Part shown: in pieces, positions 25,239 through 38,056 of the stretch | Position numbering within the stretch: position 1 is the first letter of the stretch | How the letters are laid out: the number at the start of each line of letters is the position of its first letter | DNA from: Campylorhamphus procurvoides | Taxonomy: Eukaryota; Chordata; Aves; Passeriformes; Dendrocolaptidae | NCBI GenBank assembly: GCA_013396655.1 | Contig: WBMV01006647.1 | Coordinates: 1,224,884 to 1,288,883 of the forward strand | DNA length: 64,000 nucleotides | Direction of reading: 5' to 3' | Position numbers and translations under genes: made by a program | Notes under the pieces: model-generated | Told to the model about the DNA's origin: nothing | The model's database searches: none | Seen by the model: the letters and a program-made list of their open reading frames with translations, nothing else

Positions 25239-28200
25239 GTAACCCAGGGACTGAGTCATTTCTAAGCTCAAGTTAGAGAGACCTTCAACCAGGTCTCTTG
25301 AGCTGAATCCTTATGTTCATGCAAGAGTGTATGTGGAAGCAACTGGAGACTTCCAGTGGATGACATGGGTTTTTCTTCTTGGGGGTGTAACGGGGAAATT
25401 ACTGCTATGTTTTATTTAGAATTTCCTAGACTGTTTTGTCTTGCATTGCTGGTCCTTAGGAGTCTCTGAGTATCTGGAAACTTGATGTCTATACATGTAT
25501 ATCTTATTTGAAATTTGTCCATGAGTTCAGTCGTACTGAAAGATTTAAACTGTGCTTCACAGATTAGGTTGGAAGGTGGCACAGATGTGAAGGCTCCAAG
25601 CTTCCCCACGTGCCCTCCAGTTTGTCTTTTAGCAGGTCTGATTTATCAGAGTGTCCTGCTCAGGCTGACCTGGAGGATTAAGGGAGCAGTTTTATCTTAA
25701 TGATGGTCCTGTTCTGTAACGTGCCAGCAACTGCAGGTGTCAATTATGCCTTTGTGTAAGTGGCAAATTTCCATCAGCTGCAACCTGGGCTGATAAAACC
25801 AGACTACTTAGGTCAACAAGGTAACTATCATATAGTGAGAATCAGTCACTCCAGAACCAAGCTGTCTTTAAACCCAGCAGATTTACTTGGCCTACCTGAG
25901 CAGTTGAGATGATTGTCTTGGAGCAGTGAGATACTGCCCTGCTCAGAACACACAGCTGAGCATTGTGGGGGGACTCTGCACCTTCATGGAGAGACACTGT
26001 TGATGCCAGAGTTATTTTAGCACAAACAGCTGCTGTTCAACAGGACTCTGAGCACACCTGGGTGATATGCCAACTAGTTACAGTTCAAAGTGGGTCTGGT
26101 ATTTGTTACCAGGAGCAAATAGATACTTCCTGAGGAAGGAATATCATTTTTCAAGAGTAGATTTGTGCTATAAAAGGCTGCTTTTGAATGGTGTTACTCA
26201 ACACAATGTCTAATCCATTTTAGAACACGTGCTATATAAATGTACACCTTTCCTGTGCCTGAGTCTGGCTCCTATTTAAAATAATCTCCCATCCCAAGCC
26301 AAGTGTTATAATTAATTTTCCCTGGTTTGTCTTGTGCAAGGTTTTTAGTGTTGGTTTCCTCTTGCTTTCTTTTTGCAACAGTTTTGTTTTGGAGGAGTGT
26401 ACATGACAAACTGTTATGTAAATTTGTCTTGTATCGCAACCACATCCTCCAACGCATCGCAATGTTATCTGTGTTCCTTCAAGGTCAGCAGCCCAAGCTG
26501 TCCAGCTCTAACTGTATTAAACTAATCAGACATCACTCATAGACATACACTTCATTAGTTTAACTTACAGTTACATTGACCTAAGATAACTTAACTCCAA
26601 TTTGTCAAGTAACCCACATCTTGGGGGAAGGGGGAGGGAACGCTGACAGAAAAAAAAGCAAAGCAAAAATCCTGCAAAAAAACCAACAACCCAACAAAAA
26701 ATCCCCAACCCAGCAGCCTGAAAACTCACTTGAAGTTAATAAACTTGCAATCTGTCATAGACTTATGTGCAAATATAACCTTTACTGACAGCAAATAAAT
26801 CTGATCTAACCAATGGAGCATCTCAGAGAGGAAGGAGTTTTCTTTGCTGGTGCTGTTTGGGTTGGAGCAGAGAGGATCAGTCAAAGTTGACAAAGGTGCG
26901 ATGTTTAAAAAAGTTTGTACCTTGTCCTTGCAGGCAGCATAAAATTTTAGGATCAAGGGCTAAAGTGGCTGGTGAGAGGAAAACTGATCAGAGGTGCCTT
27001 CTACTTTACTTGCACATTTCTAATGTTTGTTTCATAATTGAATGTTTCAACAATTTTATTAAATTGAAAGTATAAGTGCATCAGACTACAACCTACTAAG
27101 GCTTGACTAGTCTCTCCTATTAGAAAAAAGCATTGACTGGAATTAATATTGATTATTTCTGTCTTACTAATAACCACTAAAGATCTGCTTCCCAGGTAGT
27201 AGTTTGTAAAGACAAAATTCCATTGCAAACTGGCAGGAGTGTGTTTGGAATTGCATATTTAAATATTTCAACCTTTTTGTGAAGTTGTGGGAAATACCAA
27301 ATTTGCATTGTTTGTTATATTGACATTATTTACAGGAAAAAAAATACTTTCTTTCACAAGCACTCTTCATAAATGTGTGTTTTGTAATTATCTTGTTTCT
27401 GTTTGCATGTTTAATAATACAGAAAGGTCACAGATATTCCAAGTGCAAATGCTTTTGGTAATGGAGCTGTGTTACTATATTTTTGTGTTCAAACTGCACT
27501 TTATTTCAAGATGCTGATATGTCTGAGAAATAATACTGGTGCTGGGAAGTCTGGTATTTGATACATTTATAGAGTAGTGTAGATATGTTTTAAAAGACTT
27601 TTATCCATACATGTGATTAGAGTAAGGAGACAGGTTTGTTAGCTTAGAAGTGGCAGTGAGTTAAGGAATAGTCTTAAAATGTGCTTTTGAAACAAAATAG
27701 GCAGTGCAGAGTCATAGATGTTAAATTCAGATACTCTACAGTGACCAGACAGTTTCTGTGATGAACTTGTCAATACTTTTATCAGAGGACAGCCGTGCCC
27801 TCCCTTGAGCAAGAACTAAAGCTGACCTGGTAACAAGCAGGATATTTAATGTTACTTTTGTGAGCTGTGTGGATGATATCTTGGTGTGCAATAACATTGT
27901 GTTTCCCAAGAACAAGGAGATCTACCCAGAATTGTCCCAGGAAGAAGGTGTCCTCACCCTCCACAGGGAACACACGTAGCTGTTACAGGAGGTATCGGAC
28001 ACTTAGTATTTGGTCTGCAGCACTGCGTGGATATGTATTAATTCCCTGATGCAAAGTCTGTGCTGTGTTTGTCCAGAAAGTGTCACTTTTCTGTTTTCAT
28101 GGCTTTGTTGAACAATGTTAAACCAGCTCACGTCTTCGTTCATTTCCTGGAAGACAGGATGACTGGGAAGCTCAGGCATGCAGAGTCCCTCCAGCTTGGA

Positions 28201-30352
28201 AAGCCAGAAGGAGAACTTAAAAGGTTGATCACTTGGCTAGTGAACTTGAAGTGGCCTGATAGATTGATGTACAGCAGCCACAGAACTGAGCATTTTAAAG
28301 AATGGTCTTACTTGCTAGGGTGTCCCACTAGATTTTTCCTTAGTTGGAAAGAAGGTGTTTGTTTGGACATTGCACTGGTACAAGGAGTTTCACTCTTGTG
28401 GTGACAGTTTCCAAAATCTCAGCATTTGGAATGTACCAAAAAAGGGCAGAATTTCTGTCTGCTTTCTCGGGACAAGTTTTTCAGCAATCTTAGGGTTTTG
28501 TTGATGGGATTTTATCTTCTCCATTCCATGAATTTGGAAGGTCCAGCAGAGAGCCATGACCTCCTCGGGCTCCTGGCACTTTGCAGAGCTGCTGCAGTGT
28601 CTGCTTTGTCTCCCAACTTCCTTCAGACAGTTTAAACTCCTTGATAAATGTAGATGTCTGATCCTTAGCCTGCAGTTGTTTTCCATAGTGACTATTCCGT
28701 AATTCTGGAAAGCATGTAACGAATCATTTTAGCCTTTTTTTTCCTCTTTAATTCAAGGAAAGTTCTCAAATTTGAAAATTCTATTGCACAATTTAATGAA
28801 AAAAAAATCACTCTTCTTCTTCCTGTAATTATTTTCTTTATTATCCTGAACAATCTATTAAATTTCAAATGGTGAAACACTTGATATGACACACTGGATG
28901 AAAGCAGTTTATATTTTAAGGGCTATCCTCGACAGAAAGTAATTCAAACTCCAAAAGTTAGGATTATAAGACTTAGATCTGCAAAACAGAGAGACTAAAA
29001 GCAGTATAGCTTCCAGTTTGTTTTAATAGCACTGCTAGATTATTTTAAATATATATGTATAAATATTATGTATAACATTCAGTATTGCCCCCCAGGTAGC
29101 TGTTCATATGAATAAAGATTTTATTTGTAACAGATTCTAGCCCTGAAATACCCCAAGGGTAAATGTTAGCATATATATACCCCTTGATATTTGACAACTA
29201 TATTTTAAAGACAAACTCTGCGCTTTTTACATTTTACGAAAGAGAAAACAAATCATTGTTTTCAATTAATAGAGCTCTGAAAAAAACCCCAACCTAGGGG
29301 TGTGGTGTTCAGCTATGGGGAGTATATTCCAACAGTATATAATGTAGAGGTGATTGGGGATTTTTTAAAGTATTCTAAGACTACTAGATTTAGGATTGTT
29401 TCAGATCTGATGCTTTTGGTCTGTTCTGTAAGGAAGAAATGCATTATTGTAGAGTGAATTCTTTGTTAGCTGATATAATGGTATCGCCTAAATGTCTTCT
29501 TCAAAACAATGATCCTTTACATTTTTATTTCAGTGAGTAATTCAGTCCACTAAAAACATAACACTGCCTGGATGTGTGAGCATTTGCAAGCTTGAGGATT
29601 TACTGTTTTCTAGGTATTTTATTTTCAGAAACATTGCTGTAAATACTCTGTCCTGGGGAAGGTGTTTGAGGATGTAACTTGAAGCAAGGCAGGGCAAATT
29701 TCAGCCATTTCATTAAATCTGAATACGCTGATGCCCACTTGTGCTGGGAACATTTCTGCCTTTTTACACCTTTCTCTCAAATGCTGGAAGTGTTTATATA
29801 CTCTTCATAGGAACTGGAATGATTTTCCCTGTATTAGAGACCTTTTTAGAATTTGGCCCTCATAATACTCAGTTAAGGAATGTATAAATTATATGTATGA
29901 GCAATACATTAGTGACATAAAAGATAATAATGTACCTATAAATTAAGAAAAAGTTTATCTAATACTGTTTTGATTTTTTGGGCGTATTTTATGGTGTTTG
30001 CTTCTATATAGGTGACTAAAACATGAATTTCATTTATGATGTCAACTATTAAGGGTGTATATTTTGGTCTTACTGCTCAACTTTGTTTCATTTGAAGATG
30101 GGACGTGGCTCAGCTTTTTGGAATTACTGAATAGTTTTCTGCCCAGAGGGGGTCTTGGTTTCACCCCGTTTCTGTTGCTTGGTATGAAGAAGTGTTTGTT
30201 TGTTTTAAGTGCAGTTTTATGTGAGACGTAGTGGAACATGCTCCTGGTGATCTCTTGTACTTTGATTAGCTGACATAAAGGCATGAATATATAAGGTGAC
30301 TAAATTTAATATCCAATATCCCATAAGGGCAGGGCTCAGCTCTCCTAGAAAC

Positions 30353-30488
30353 ATAGAATCACAGACTGGTTTGGGTTGGAGGGGACCTTAAAGGTCTAGT
30401 CTGAAGGGAACCAACTTCTTCCAAGGGGAGGGACAACTTCCACTAGACCAGGTTGCTCCAAGCCCTGTCCAGCCTGGCCTTGAGTGTA
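30353..30488 (-). mobile_element. CR1 LINE 3' fragment
   Basis: It begins ATAGAATCACAGACTGG and contains GGTTGGAGGGGACCTTAAAG, CAACTTCCACTAGACCAGG and AAGCCCTGTCCAGCCTGGCC, the reverse complement of a CR1 3' end. Confidence 0.93.
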
Positions 30489-30654
30489 ACTCACTTATTT
30501 TTGCAGTCTCACTGATGGGTACAATTAGCAGCATTCTCATCTTGCTATGGAGGTGCCCAAAGGAGGGTATAGGAGACACTGTTTTGCCCTGTGCTCTTCT
30601 TTTGTGCTCCCTTGCTGAGAAAAGGGTCATTACTTCTTTAATTTCATTAGTGCT

Positions 30655-31200
30655 AAACTCGTGGTTTTTTTTCCCTAAGCAAATGGGTGTAGTTCACCCA
30701 GGTTAGTTCACGCGGGCTGGTGCAAAGGCACACACGTTTGTCCTGCCCACGCTCCGGAGGAGCTGGCTGGGAGCTCTCTCCACTCCGGGGGCCAGATGGC
30801 CGTCCTAGCACCATGTTGAGCCTAAACCAATAAACCCTACGGAGATACGAGACGCAGGCACCATGTACTGAGCTAAAACAACTTTGTGACTTCTGACCAG
30901 AGCTGGCTGGTGTCCAGCCAGCCTCGAGTGTAAGCAAAGAGAATACACGTCCATATGGAACGGCACGGAGCTCCACCACTTAGCACAGATGATGCTCTCC
31001 ACTGCTGTAGCCCTGGATAATAGAGGGTGTCCCAGCCTGGATAACGGGTGTGAAATTCTCTCTGGTGAGGGAGGGCTTGGAGGCCATCTGATGCTGGGAA
31101 AACATAACGTGGGAAGGTATGCATAAAACTGGGTTTTGTTTGGTTTGGGTTAATGTCGCGCAAAAGCTGTTCTGGAAATTTCTTCTGGAAATGTTAACAT
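30655..31200. other. CpG-rich block, possible LTR-like insertion or regulatory element
   Basis: This half-kilobase stands out from its AT-rich surroundings. It has at least fifteen CpG dinucleotides and GC-rich patches such as CTCCGGAGGAGC and CTCCGGGGGCC. On the + strand an AATAAA at 30829-30834 is followed within a few bases by CCCTACGGAG, a layout that resembles an LTR R region. I find no convincing TG...CA ends, target duplication or primer-binding site, and no retroviral protein beside it. An unmethylated intronic regulatory element would look similar. Confidence 0.3.
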
Positions 31201-32988
31201 TCAAAGAGAACTTGTGAAGAAGAGCATATTGGCAAATGGATTTGAGAATGATTTTTATCAGAAGGCTGATATAAACCAGGGTGGTGTTAAAGTTGACAAA
31301 AAAGGTTTAAAGTCTATAATTGTTTTGGGTTTTTTTAATTGAGAATACAGTGTAAATAAAAGTAAATGATTAAATTATTGGTAGGAAAATTTAATCCTGT
31401 AAAGAAAAGCCTAATTTAGTAAAAAATTAAGTAATCCAGGAAAAAAAAATCAGGAAGATCTAAGGGCAAAATCATTTCCTATTGAAGATAACAGCACTGC
31501 TGTGGTTTCTCTGCTCACAGCCAGACTGTTAAAATTTCCTTTTCAGTGCGATGGAGAGAGGCTGCCTGAAGTTTTTGTGAAGCTGGTGAAAGAGGTGGGA
31601 TCTCCTTTTTGGGGCAGATGAATTCCCTTGCTCTCCAGTGCTGAGTGGCCAGAAACAATGTTCTGGTGCCCAAAGATTTAAGAACAAACATTTTTATTCT
31701 CCAGCTCTGGCTGCCTAAAAGCTGAGAGGGAGGGGATCCAATAAGGAGGACAAAAAGATCTTTTAAGAAACAGGACAAAAAAATTCCCAAGTAAACTACC
31801 TGAAATTTATTCAGGCAGACAGCAATGTGATCTTAAACATTCACTTTGCATTAATCAACTTTGCCTCAGATAAAATGCTGGCAGATGGTAGCTATTCATT
31901 TTAAAAGTGACACGTTTTCTTTACGTTTTTGTGTGGAAACCCCCACATGCACTCTTCCCTCCAAAAACTTTCCTTGGTTAATTTGTCCAACATGCCTCTT
32001 TTTTTTTTTGTCTCCTAAATACACTCCCATTAGGCAATTTCACAATTTGGATAGTTAAAAGAGGCTTTAGATGAGTTTAAATGCAGGCTCCTTCCTTTGA
32101 AGTCAGGGGAGGTATATATAGGAGCTCAGATTTGGCAGAAATAAGATGGGAATGATGAAGACAATGCAGGGAGAGGTGCAGGGCCAGGAAGGACCCTGGT
32201 TGGGACTGCTGGGTGATCTCTCCAAAGTGCTAATGTGACATGGCAGTTGTCTGTTTGATGTGTAAAAGATTTGCTGAAATTCCAGCAAAATATTCTGATG
32301 AGACAAGGAAAGAACAGTCTGGGTTTTCAAGCCCTAGCATGTGTTTTCCTTTATGTTCTCAAACGCTGGGTGAAATCCTTATTTTCTTTCTAAAATGAAT
32401 TTTATGAATCACCTGGAGAATTGATATTTACATTGCTGGCAGTAAAATGTAATGAAATTGTGCATTATGATTCAGTATTTCTGCACTTAGGATTTTAATG
32501 AGGATTTTATCTGTCCTTTTAAATGGTTGCTGTGTATATATTTTATTTCTAGATTAGTTATGGATTACATTTCTATTTCCAAATAACAAACATATACGCT
32601 ACTATATTATAAAGAATATGATACTTTCCACAATTCATTGTCATTCCAGCCCATAACACTAATTTGATCTTCCAAAGGGAAAGTAAAAAAAGCCTTGGTT
32701 TGCATCTAATAAAGAGAAAAATATTGATTTTTTTTTGGTACTGCTTTTTTTCCTAATCTCAATTTATTTTTTTTTCAGCTAAGAAGTAAATAACACAAAT
32801 TTTGTCAGATACTTGGTGTGCGCATGGTTTGGATTTATAACTTTGTATACTGGTGTCATAAATAACTAGTTTTCTTAATGACTCCTCACAGCTTGGCTGA
32901 GTTTTGTGAATTGATATATAATGAAAAGGAATTTTATGTTGTGCAAACTTTTTTTAGCAAAACAGTTTTGGGAAAAGACCTACCTTAG

Positions 32989-33028
32989 CACACATACACA
33001 CATATATATATATTTATTTATTTTTTTT
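32989..33028 (+). repeat. CA/TA/TTTA simple repeat
   Basis: CACACA grades into a TATATATATATA run and then TTTATTTATTTT with a T run. It is low complexity only. Confidence 0.85.
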
Positions 33029-33171
33029 GGCAAGCATTAACTTGACCTAAACACATGAAACTTTGAAAGTCTTGGTTCAGGTAGTTTTGCCATCTCAGTT
33101 TCCAGTCTACAACACAGCAAAAATTCAGTCCCCTTTACTTACCTATTTCAGCCCATGTGCCTCTACCTGAG

Positions 33172-33276
33172 AGCCAGGTTAGAGCAGCCTGGTCTAGTGG
33201 AAAGTGCCCTTGGCAGAGGGTTTGGAACTGGATTATCTTCAAGGTCCCTTCCAACCCAAACCTTTTTGGGTTTCTA
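33172..33276 (+). mobile_element. CR1 LINE 3' fragment
   Basis: It reads GAGCAGCCTGGTCTAGTGG, GGGTTTGGAACTGGATTATC and AAGGTCCCTTCCAACCC, then AAACCTTTTTGGG where CR1 has AAACCATTCTATG. It is a forward CR1 3' end of about 100 bases. Confidence 0.92.
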
Positions 33277-35483
33277 TTTAGTTTATACCAGCTGTGGATT
33301 GTGATGGGTGTCCATGAGGTTTGGTGTGGATTTTGAAGGCACTGACCAGGTCTGTGGTCCCTCTAGAAAATGTTCCCAAAGGTGTTTTCTGTTTTTATCT
33401 TCGTGTTTCCTGTGGGATCACAACTGTGCACACATTTCTGATGTGGACGTGACTGTGTAGGCAGGTGGTAAGAGGTAGCACAGGGGCTGTGGGGAGCTGG
33501 TGGAGGGAAATGGTGCTCCTGTGCCCGATTCCACACACTGTTATTTCAGTGGTTTTTACTGCAGACAAGGTGTAGTCCGGTTTTTAATGACTGAATGTCC
33601 ATAAGACAAGAGTGGAGTCCATTAAATGCTCTCCAGGAGCATCAGCTGCTTGGAGAACCATCATAATTTTAGAGAGAATCTGGTGTGAGATGAGTCATGT
33701 TGGGTGAGGATGGCTGTGAGATGGATGGTTGCCTCATAAATACTGTTCTGTAACAAACAAATACTAATCTAAATTGACCCATAAACCACTCCGTTTTGTG
33801 GGCTATGACATAGTTTCTTCCCTAAACATGCAAGACATACCTAGGCAGCATTTCGATTACAATCTCCATGCCAAATTGCAGTACAATGGAATATGTTTAA
33901 TTTAAGATGGACTTCTGACTCCCACGGACTGCAGTCAGATCCATTTATTTCCTCCCCCTTTTCCCTTTTATACTACTCAACCCAAGTATCTTGGGAATGA
34001 TACCTGTTATTGGTAGGCTTTGAGTCATTATGATGAGTTTAACTTTCCTTCAAAAAAAATGTGAATACATAAATTGTATCTATTAATTTGAATATCTTTG
34101 ATGAATACAAAGCAACAGAAAGGAGGGTTTTTTGTTCATCGTTCTATAATGAAGAGTTCTACAATCTCCTTATTCCCTTGGACAGTATTTTTTCTTTCTT
34201 GCCTTTGTCCTTTGTCCCTGTCTTTTCCTCCCTTCCTCCTGCACATCTGCTCTGATGGTCCAGTGGACACAGTCATTTTAAAGAATGCTTTCCATTTCAG
34301 AGCACTTACTGGGCTTATTGTTTATGTTTATAACCTTGCCTACTTATTTGTCATGTTTTGTTTCAGCTCTCTTAATTTCCATTTTACTTGTTGCACTCTG
34401 GAACTCACACTTCTGTCTAGTAGCAACTTGGAGAAAGAATGAAGGAAACAGCAGTGGACACAACAGCATCAAAAGCAAATATGTCATTTTCTTTTTGCAG
34501 AATTACTGGAAGAATTTATTCCTGTTATCGGTATTACTTCTAATAATTACATGAGGAGAAATGTATTTAGAGTGGGGCTAATGTTTCTGTCACAACATCT
34601 TACATGACAGGGCTTTAAACTAGTGATTTATCAGATAGTTTAAAAAGAAAAGATGTAAGTTACTGTAGATAAAACAGTAGAAAATTTATTTCGAGTTTAG
34701 TTTTTCTTGCAGTTAAATGGTATTCCTGCTGACTCTTGTTGACATGTTTTCTTTGAGTGCTAATATTTTTCAACATATTATATTCTATAGAGTGAAGATG
34801 TGTGTCTGTTTGGAATATGGAAAAGTCTTCATGTAATTATGTATTGTATAGTAACGTGAAGAAATTTTTGAACACGTAATTCTGTGTATATATGTTATAT
34901 ATGGAAGAATTAAAAAAATTGAAGGGGAGTAATTTGAGACCATCTGCAATTTCTTATTTATGTAAGAGAATATCCCATTTTTAATTAAAGATGGAATTTA
35001 GGAATGAAAAATGGGACCATTATCTAGTAACAGTTTGCAGGCATTTTTTTCCCAGCGTTCTGCAGATTGCTTCAGGTTTGACAGTGCCTTTGGCTTTTGT
35101 GAGCAAAATGCGTTTCCTGGTTGTGACACAGGAATTGTAACTCTCTAAACATGGGGCACTTATCATACACAGCGACATCTCTGTGTTTAAACCTGAGGAA
35201 TAGCATTATTTTAAATTGTTTTAATGCAGATATTTCCTGGTAATCAATTTTATCAAAAACATAACAGCTTAAAGTTTTATATTTCAAATGAATTTGGCGA
35301 AATAGTGCTAAAGCTATGCAAGAAGAGGAAATTAATTTTGGTGGAAATGGTAACAATGGAGTTATCTTTTGGTTTATTTAGAATGAAATGATTCCTAAAT
35401 TAACTTAGAAGGAGAATTTCCTTGCTGTAGCTATAATGTAATAAACTGTAGATGAGCCAAAATGAAATGTAATTTCTGAAGGA

Positions 35484-35562
35484 GGTGTGACAGGACAAGG
35501 GGGAATGATTTCAAACTGAGAGTAGGTTTAGATGAGATGCTAGGAAAAAAATCTTGATTGTT
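35484..35562 (+). mobile_element. CR1 LINE internal fragment, short
   Basis: It reads GTGTGACAGGACAAGGGGG, AATGATTTCAAACTGAGAG, then TAGGTTTAGATGAGATGC and TAGGAAAAAAATCTTGA, corresponding to the GTGACAGGACAAGGGGGAAT region of forward CR1. Both ends are missing. Confidence 0.85.
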
Positions 35563-36251
35563 TTATTTTTGACTTTACCTCTTAAATTCCTTCTTTATGT
35601 CTGTCCTCATCCTAGACTAAAATTGATTCCAAATTATTATATCCACAAGTCTTAGTTGTGGCGTGTCCAAGTGGAAAGAATAAAAGTTGGACAAGTGCTT
35701 TGGGAGGACCATTGTGTTTACTGATGAATCCATTGACATCTTACAGTCCAGAGACCTACATGGAAGAGGAAGGTAACAGAGGCCTCATCTCTGCCTACTC
35801 TGGACAGTTGTGTCGTCATCTACTCAAGGTGGAATCTGGTTTGCAGTAGAACTTACTCTTGTGAGGTTTAACACTGGCCTTGCAGAGGATCTTGTGGCCC
35901 CAGCCTTGTCTAGAATCAGTTTTCAGTGGGTTTTTGTGGCACTTGAGGAATTCAGGACTGAAGTGGTTTAAACGCAGGTCTCAGGTCTAGCCCAAAAAGA
36001 TGGTAGAAGTGACACAGTCAGAAAAGAGGAATTCCCACAAAAGTCTCTGGAAAACCAGAGTGTAATGTAATTATTCAAAATTGCATCATGAGTTAGAAAT
36101 GACAAAACTTACATTTTCTTCCATATTTTTAATCATGGAGCAAACAACCTATAGAGTGGTCTTGCCTTGAATTAATACCATTCTGGTGTAAATAAACTGA
36201 AAAATACTTCTACGTATTAATACAGAAATAAAATACTAGATTTTAATCGTA

Positions 36252-36310
36252 GGATCATAGAATCATTAAGACCTCTAAGAGCATCAAGTCCAACTGTTAA
36301 CCATGTTATG
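36252..36310 (-). mobile_element. CR1 LINE 3' fragment of another subfamily
   Basis: It reads GGATCATAGAATCATTAAG, then ACCTCTAAGAGCATCAAG and TCCAACTGTTAACC, the reverse complement of the CR1 end type that reads GGTTGGACT..TTAGAGGTCTTTTCCAACC. The GGTTGGAAAAG portion is deleted. Confidence 0.75.
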
Positions 36311-37478
36311 CTATGATGAGTGCAATATAAATTCAGCATTAAAAGTAATCATCTGTACTTCAAAAGTACTAATTTCCAATGCTAACAGCTGCATGGAAGG
36401 TCATTGACACTGTGGAGTGCGTGGGGTCACTGGGGCTCTGCATGTTTGAAGTCAATATTTATGGTGCCTCTGTACCTCCTGTCATTAGCAGGAGCATTTC
36501 AAGGGACTGTTCTTAGATTATATTTTGCACATGGCTCTTGTTTTCCTAGATACTGATTGGAAAAAAGCAAAGGATGTAATAGTTTTCCTCTCTGTTGATG
36601 GGTGATGAGACCGGCATGTTCAGGCCATGAGTGGAATTGGGGTGAATGAATTGGTGGCAGGGAGGGAGTTTGAGATGCTTGTGTGCTTCCTGCATTCTTT
36701 AAGGAGTATAAAGGATATTTCAGCTGTTGGGATGAAGCTCAGCAGCTGCTCTGCAAACTCCTAATGGAACAGGGGCCTGCGTTGTCTTTATCTTGAGTGT
36801 TTGTCTCTAACCACGGATGCTGCTGGGGCTCTGCATTTCTCTTAACTGGTAGTCCTTGGATTACAGTGTTGATAGATAGCAATAGAAAGAGAAGTTTTTA
36901 TTGGGTAAGGTGGAACTTGGAGATCATATTGTTGCCTATTCATTGCTAGGTGCACACTAAGGCTGTGAATGATGAAGGAAGGTACAAAAGCTGTGTGCAC
37001 CAGGCAAGTGCTTTGCAGTGGAGGAAAATAACTTTGCAGACACACTCTGGGTTCTTAGAGCATCACTGTGGTATTTGCCTTCCCATTATCTCTTCAGTTC
37101 ACTTTTCCACTGTGTGTTTTGATCCATCCATATTATATTTTTATTTTATTTAAATCTCATTTTATTTATTTATTTAGCCTCCCAGCATGTGGTTTAAAAC
37201 TGTAACTTCATTAATTCTTGCATATCGCGTCTTTAATTTTGTCTTTAAAATACAGAGGGGTGTTTGGTGTGAGCAGTAGAGTATTTAAGGTAGAATATTT
37301 CATGTTTTTGCAGATTGCCAGTATTACATGCCAGAGCAGTCTTCTGACCATGAAGCCCAACCACACTTGTTCTATTAGCTGCACTTCAGAAGTATTTGTT
37401 TAGTTTTTTCCTCAGATGGATAACCAATATGGAACATTCTGTCCACAGAAGTCTTATTAAAGAGGTTAGAGCATCCTG

Positions 37479-37501
37479 CTAATTAGGAAAAACTAATTAG
37501 G
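37479..37501. promoter_or_regulatory. Pair of palindromic TAATTA homeodomain-type sites
   Basis: CTAATTAGG occurs at 37479-37487 and again at 37493-37501, separated by AAAAA. Each core CTAATTAG is a perfect palindrome of the kind bound by homeodomain dimers. Function is inferred only from the motif pair. Confidence 0.35.
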
Positions 37502-38010
37502 CAGATTGTTGAGCCTGTAACCAGAATTTTATATTTTAATGGATTTTGAAATGCAGTGTACTCCCTTTTCCTATTGTAAAACACACTTTTTTCTTCTAAA
37601 TGTCTGGAAACATTCTTTTTGAGGAAATTATGCACTCAGAATAAGAGTGCAGTAACATTTTAATTTACATGAATTTATTAAATAAACCGTAGAAGAATAT
37701 ATGCTGTAAATTTGGTGAAACCATTAATTCATACCAGCCTCTTATTGTGGCAGACAAAATTATTTGGTTACCTTACTGTTGGTAGGTTTCAAGTTTAACT
37801 GCACGAAAGAGGAGTTGGATTAAGTTCATATGAAGAAACAATGTAATTTGTGGCTGCGTTAAAATTAGACTAGATGGTACAGAGCTCACAAATTACTCCT
37901 TGGCTACTTTGAGCTGAAATTCATTGACCGCTGTTTCCCTGAGTCTTGGGAAGTTTATCATGTTTTAAAGCTGGACTGAACCCATTTTGGAGTGCTCTTT
38001 TAGTGCTGTT

Positions 38011-38056
38011 AGAGACTTTTGATCTGGAAACTGAGAGACTTTTGGTCTGGAAGCTG
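38011..38056 (+). repeat. Tandem duplication, 23-base unit, two copies
   Basis: Unit 1 (38011-38033) and unit 2 (38034-38056) both begin AGAGACTTTTG and end with CTG; they differ at two positions (two A-to-G changes). This is a local slippage or duplication event within the intron. Confidence 0.9.

Noticed and set aside
25565..25577. TTAGGTTGGAAGG resembling a CR1 3' end
   Set aside because: Only 13 bases match and neither flank continues as CR1.
28060..28404. Open frame of 114 codons with a protein-like composition
   Set aside because: The FVHFLEDRMTGKLRH stretch suggested a real protein, but no family fits and no splice borders agree with it.
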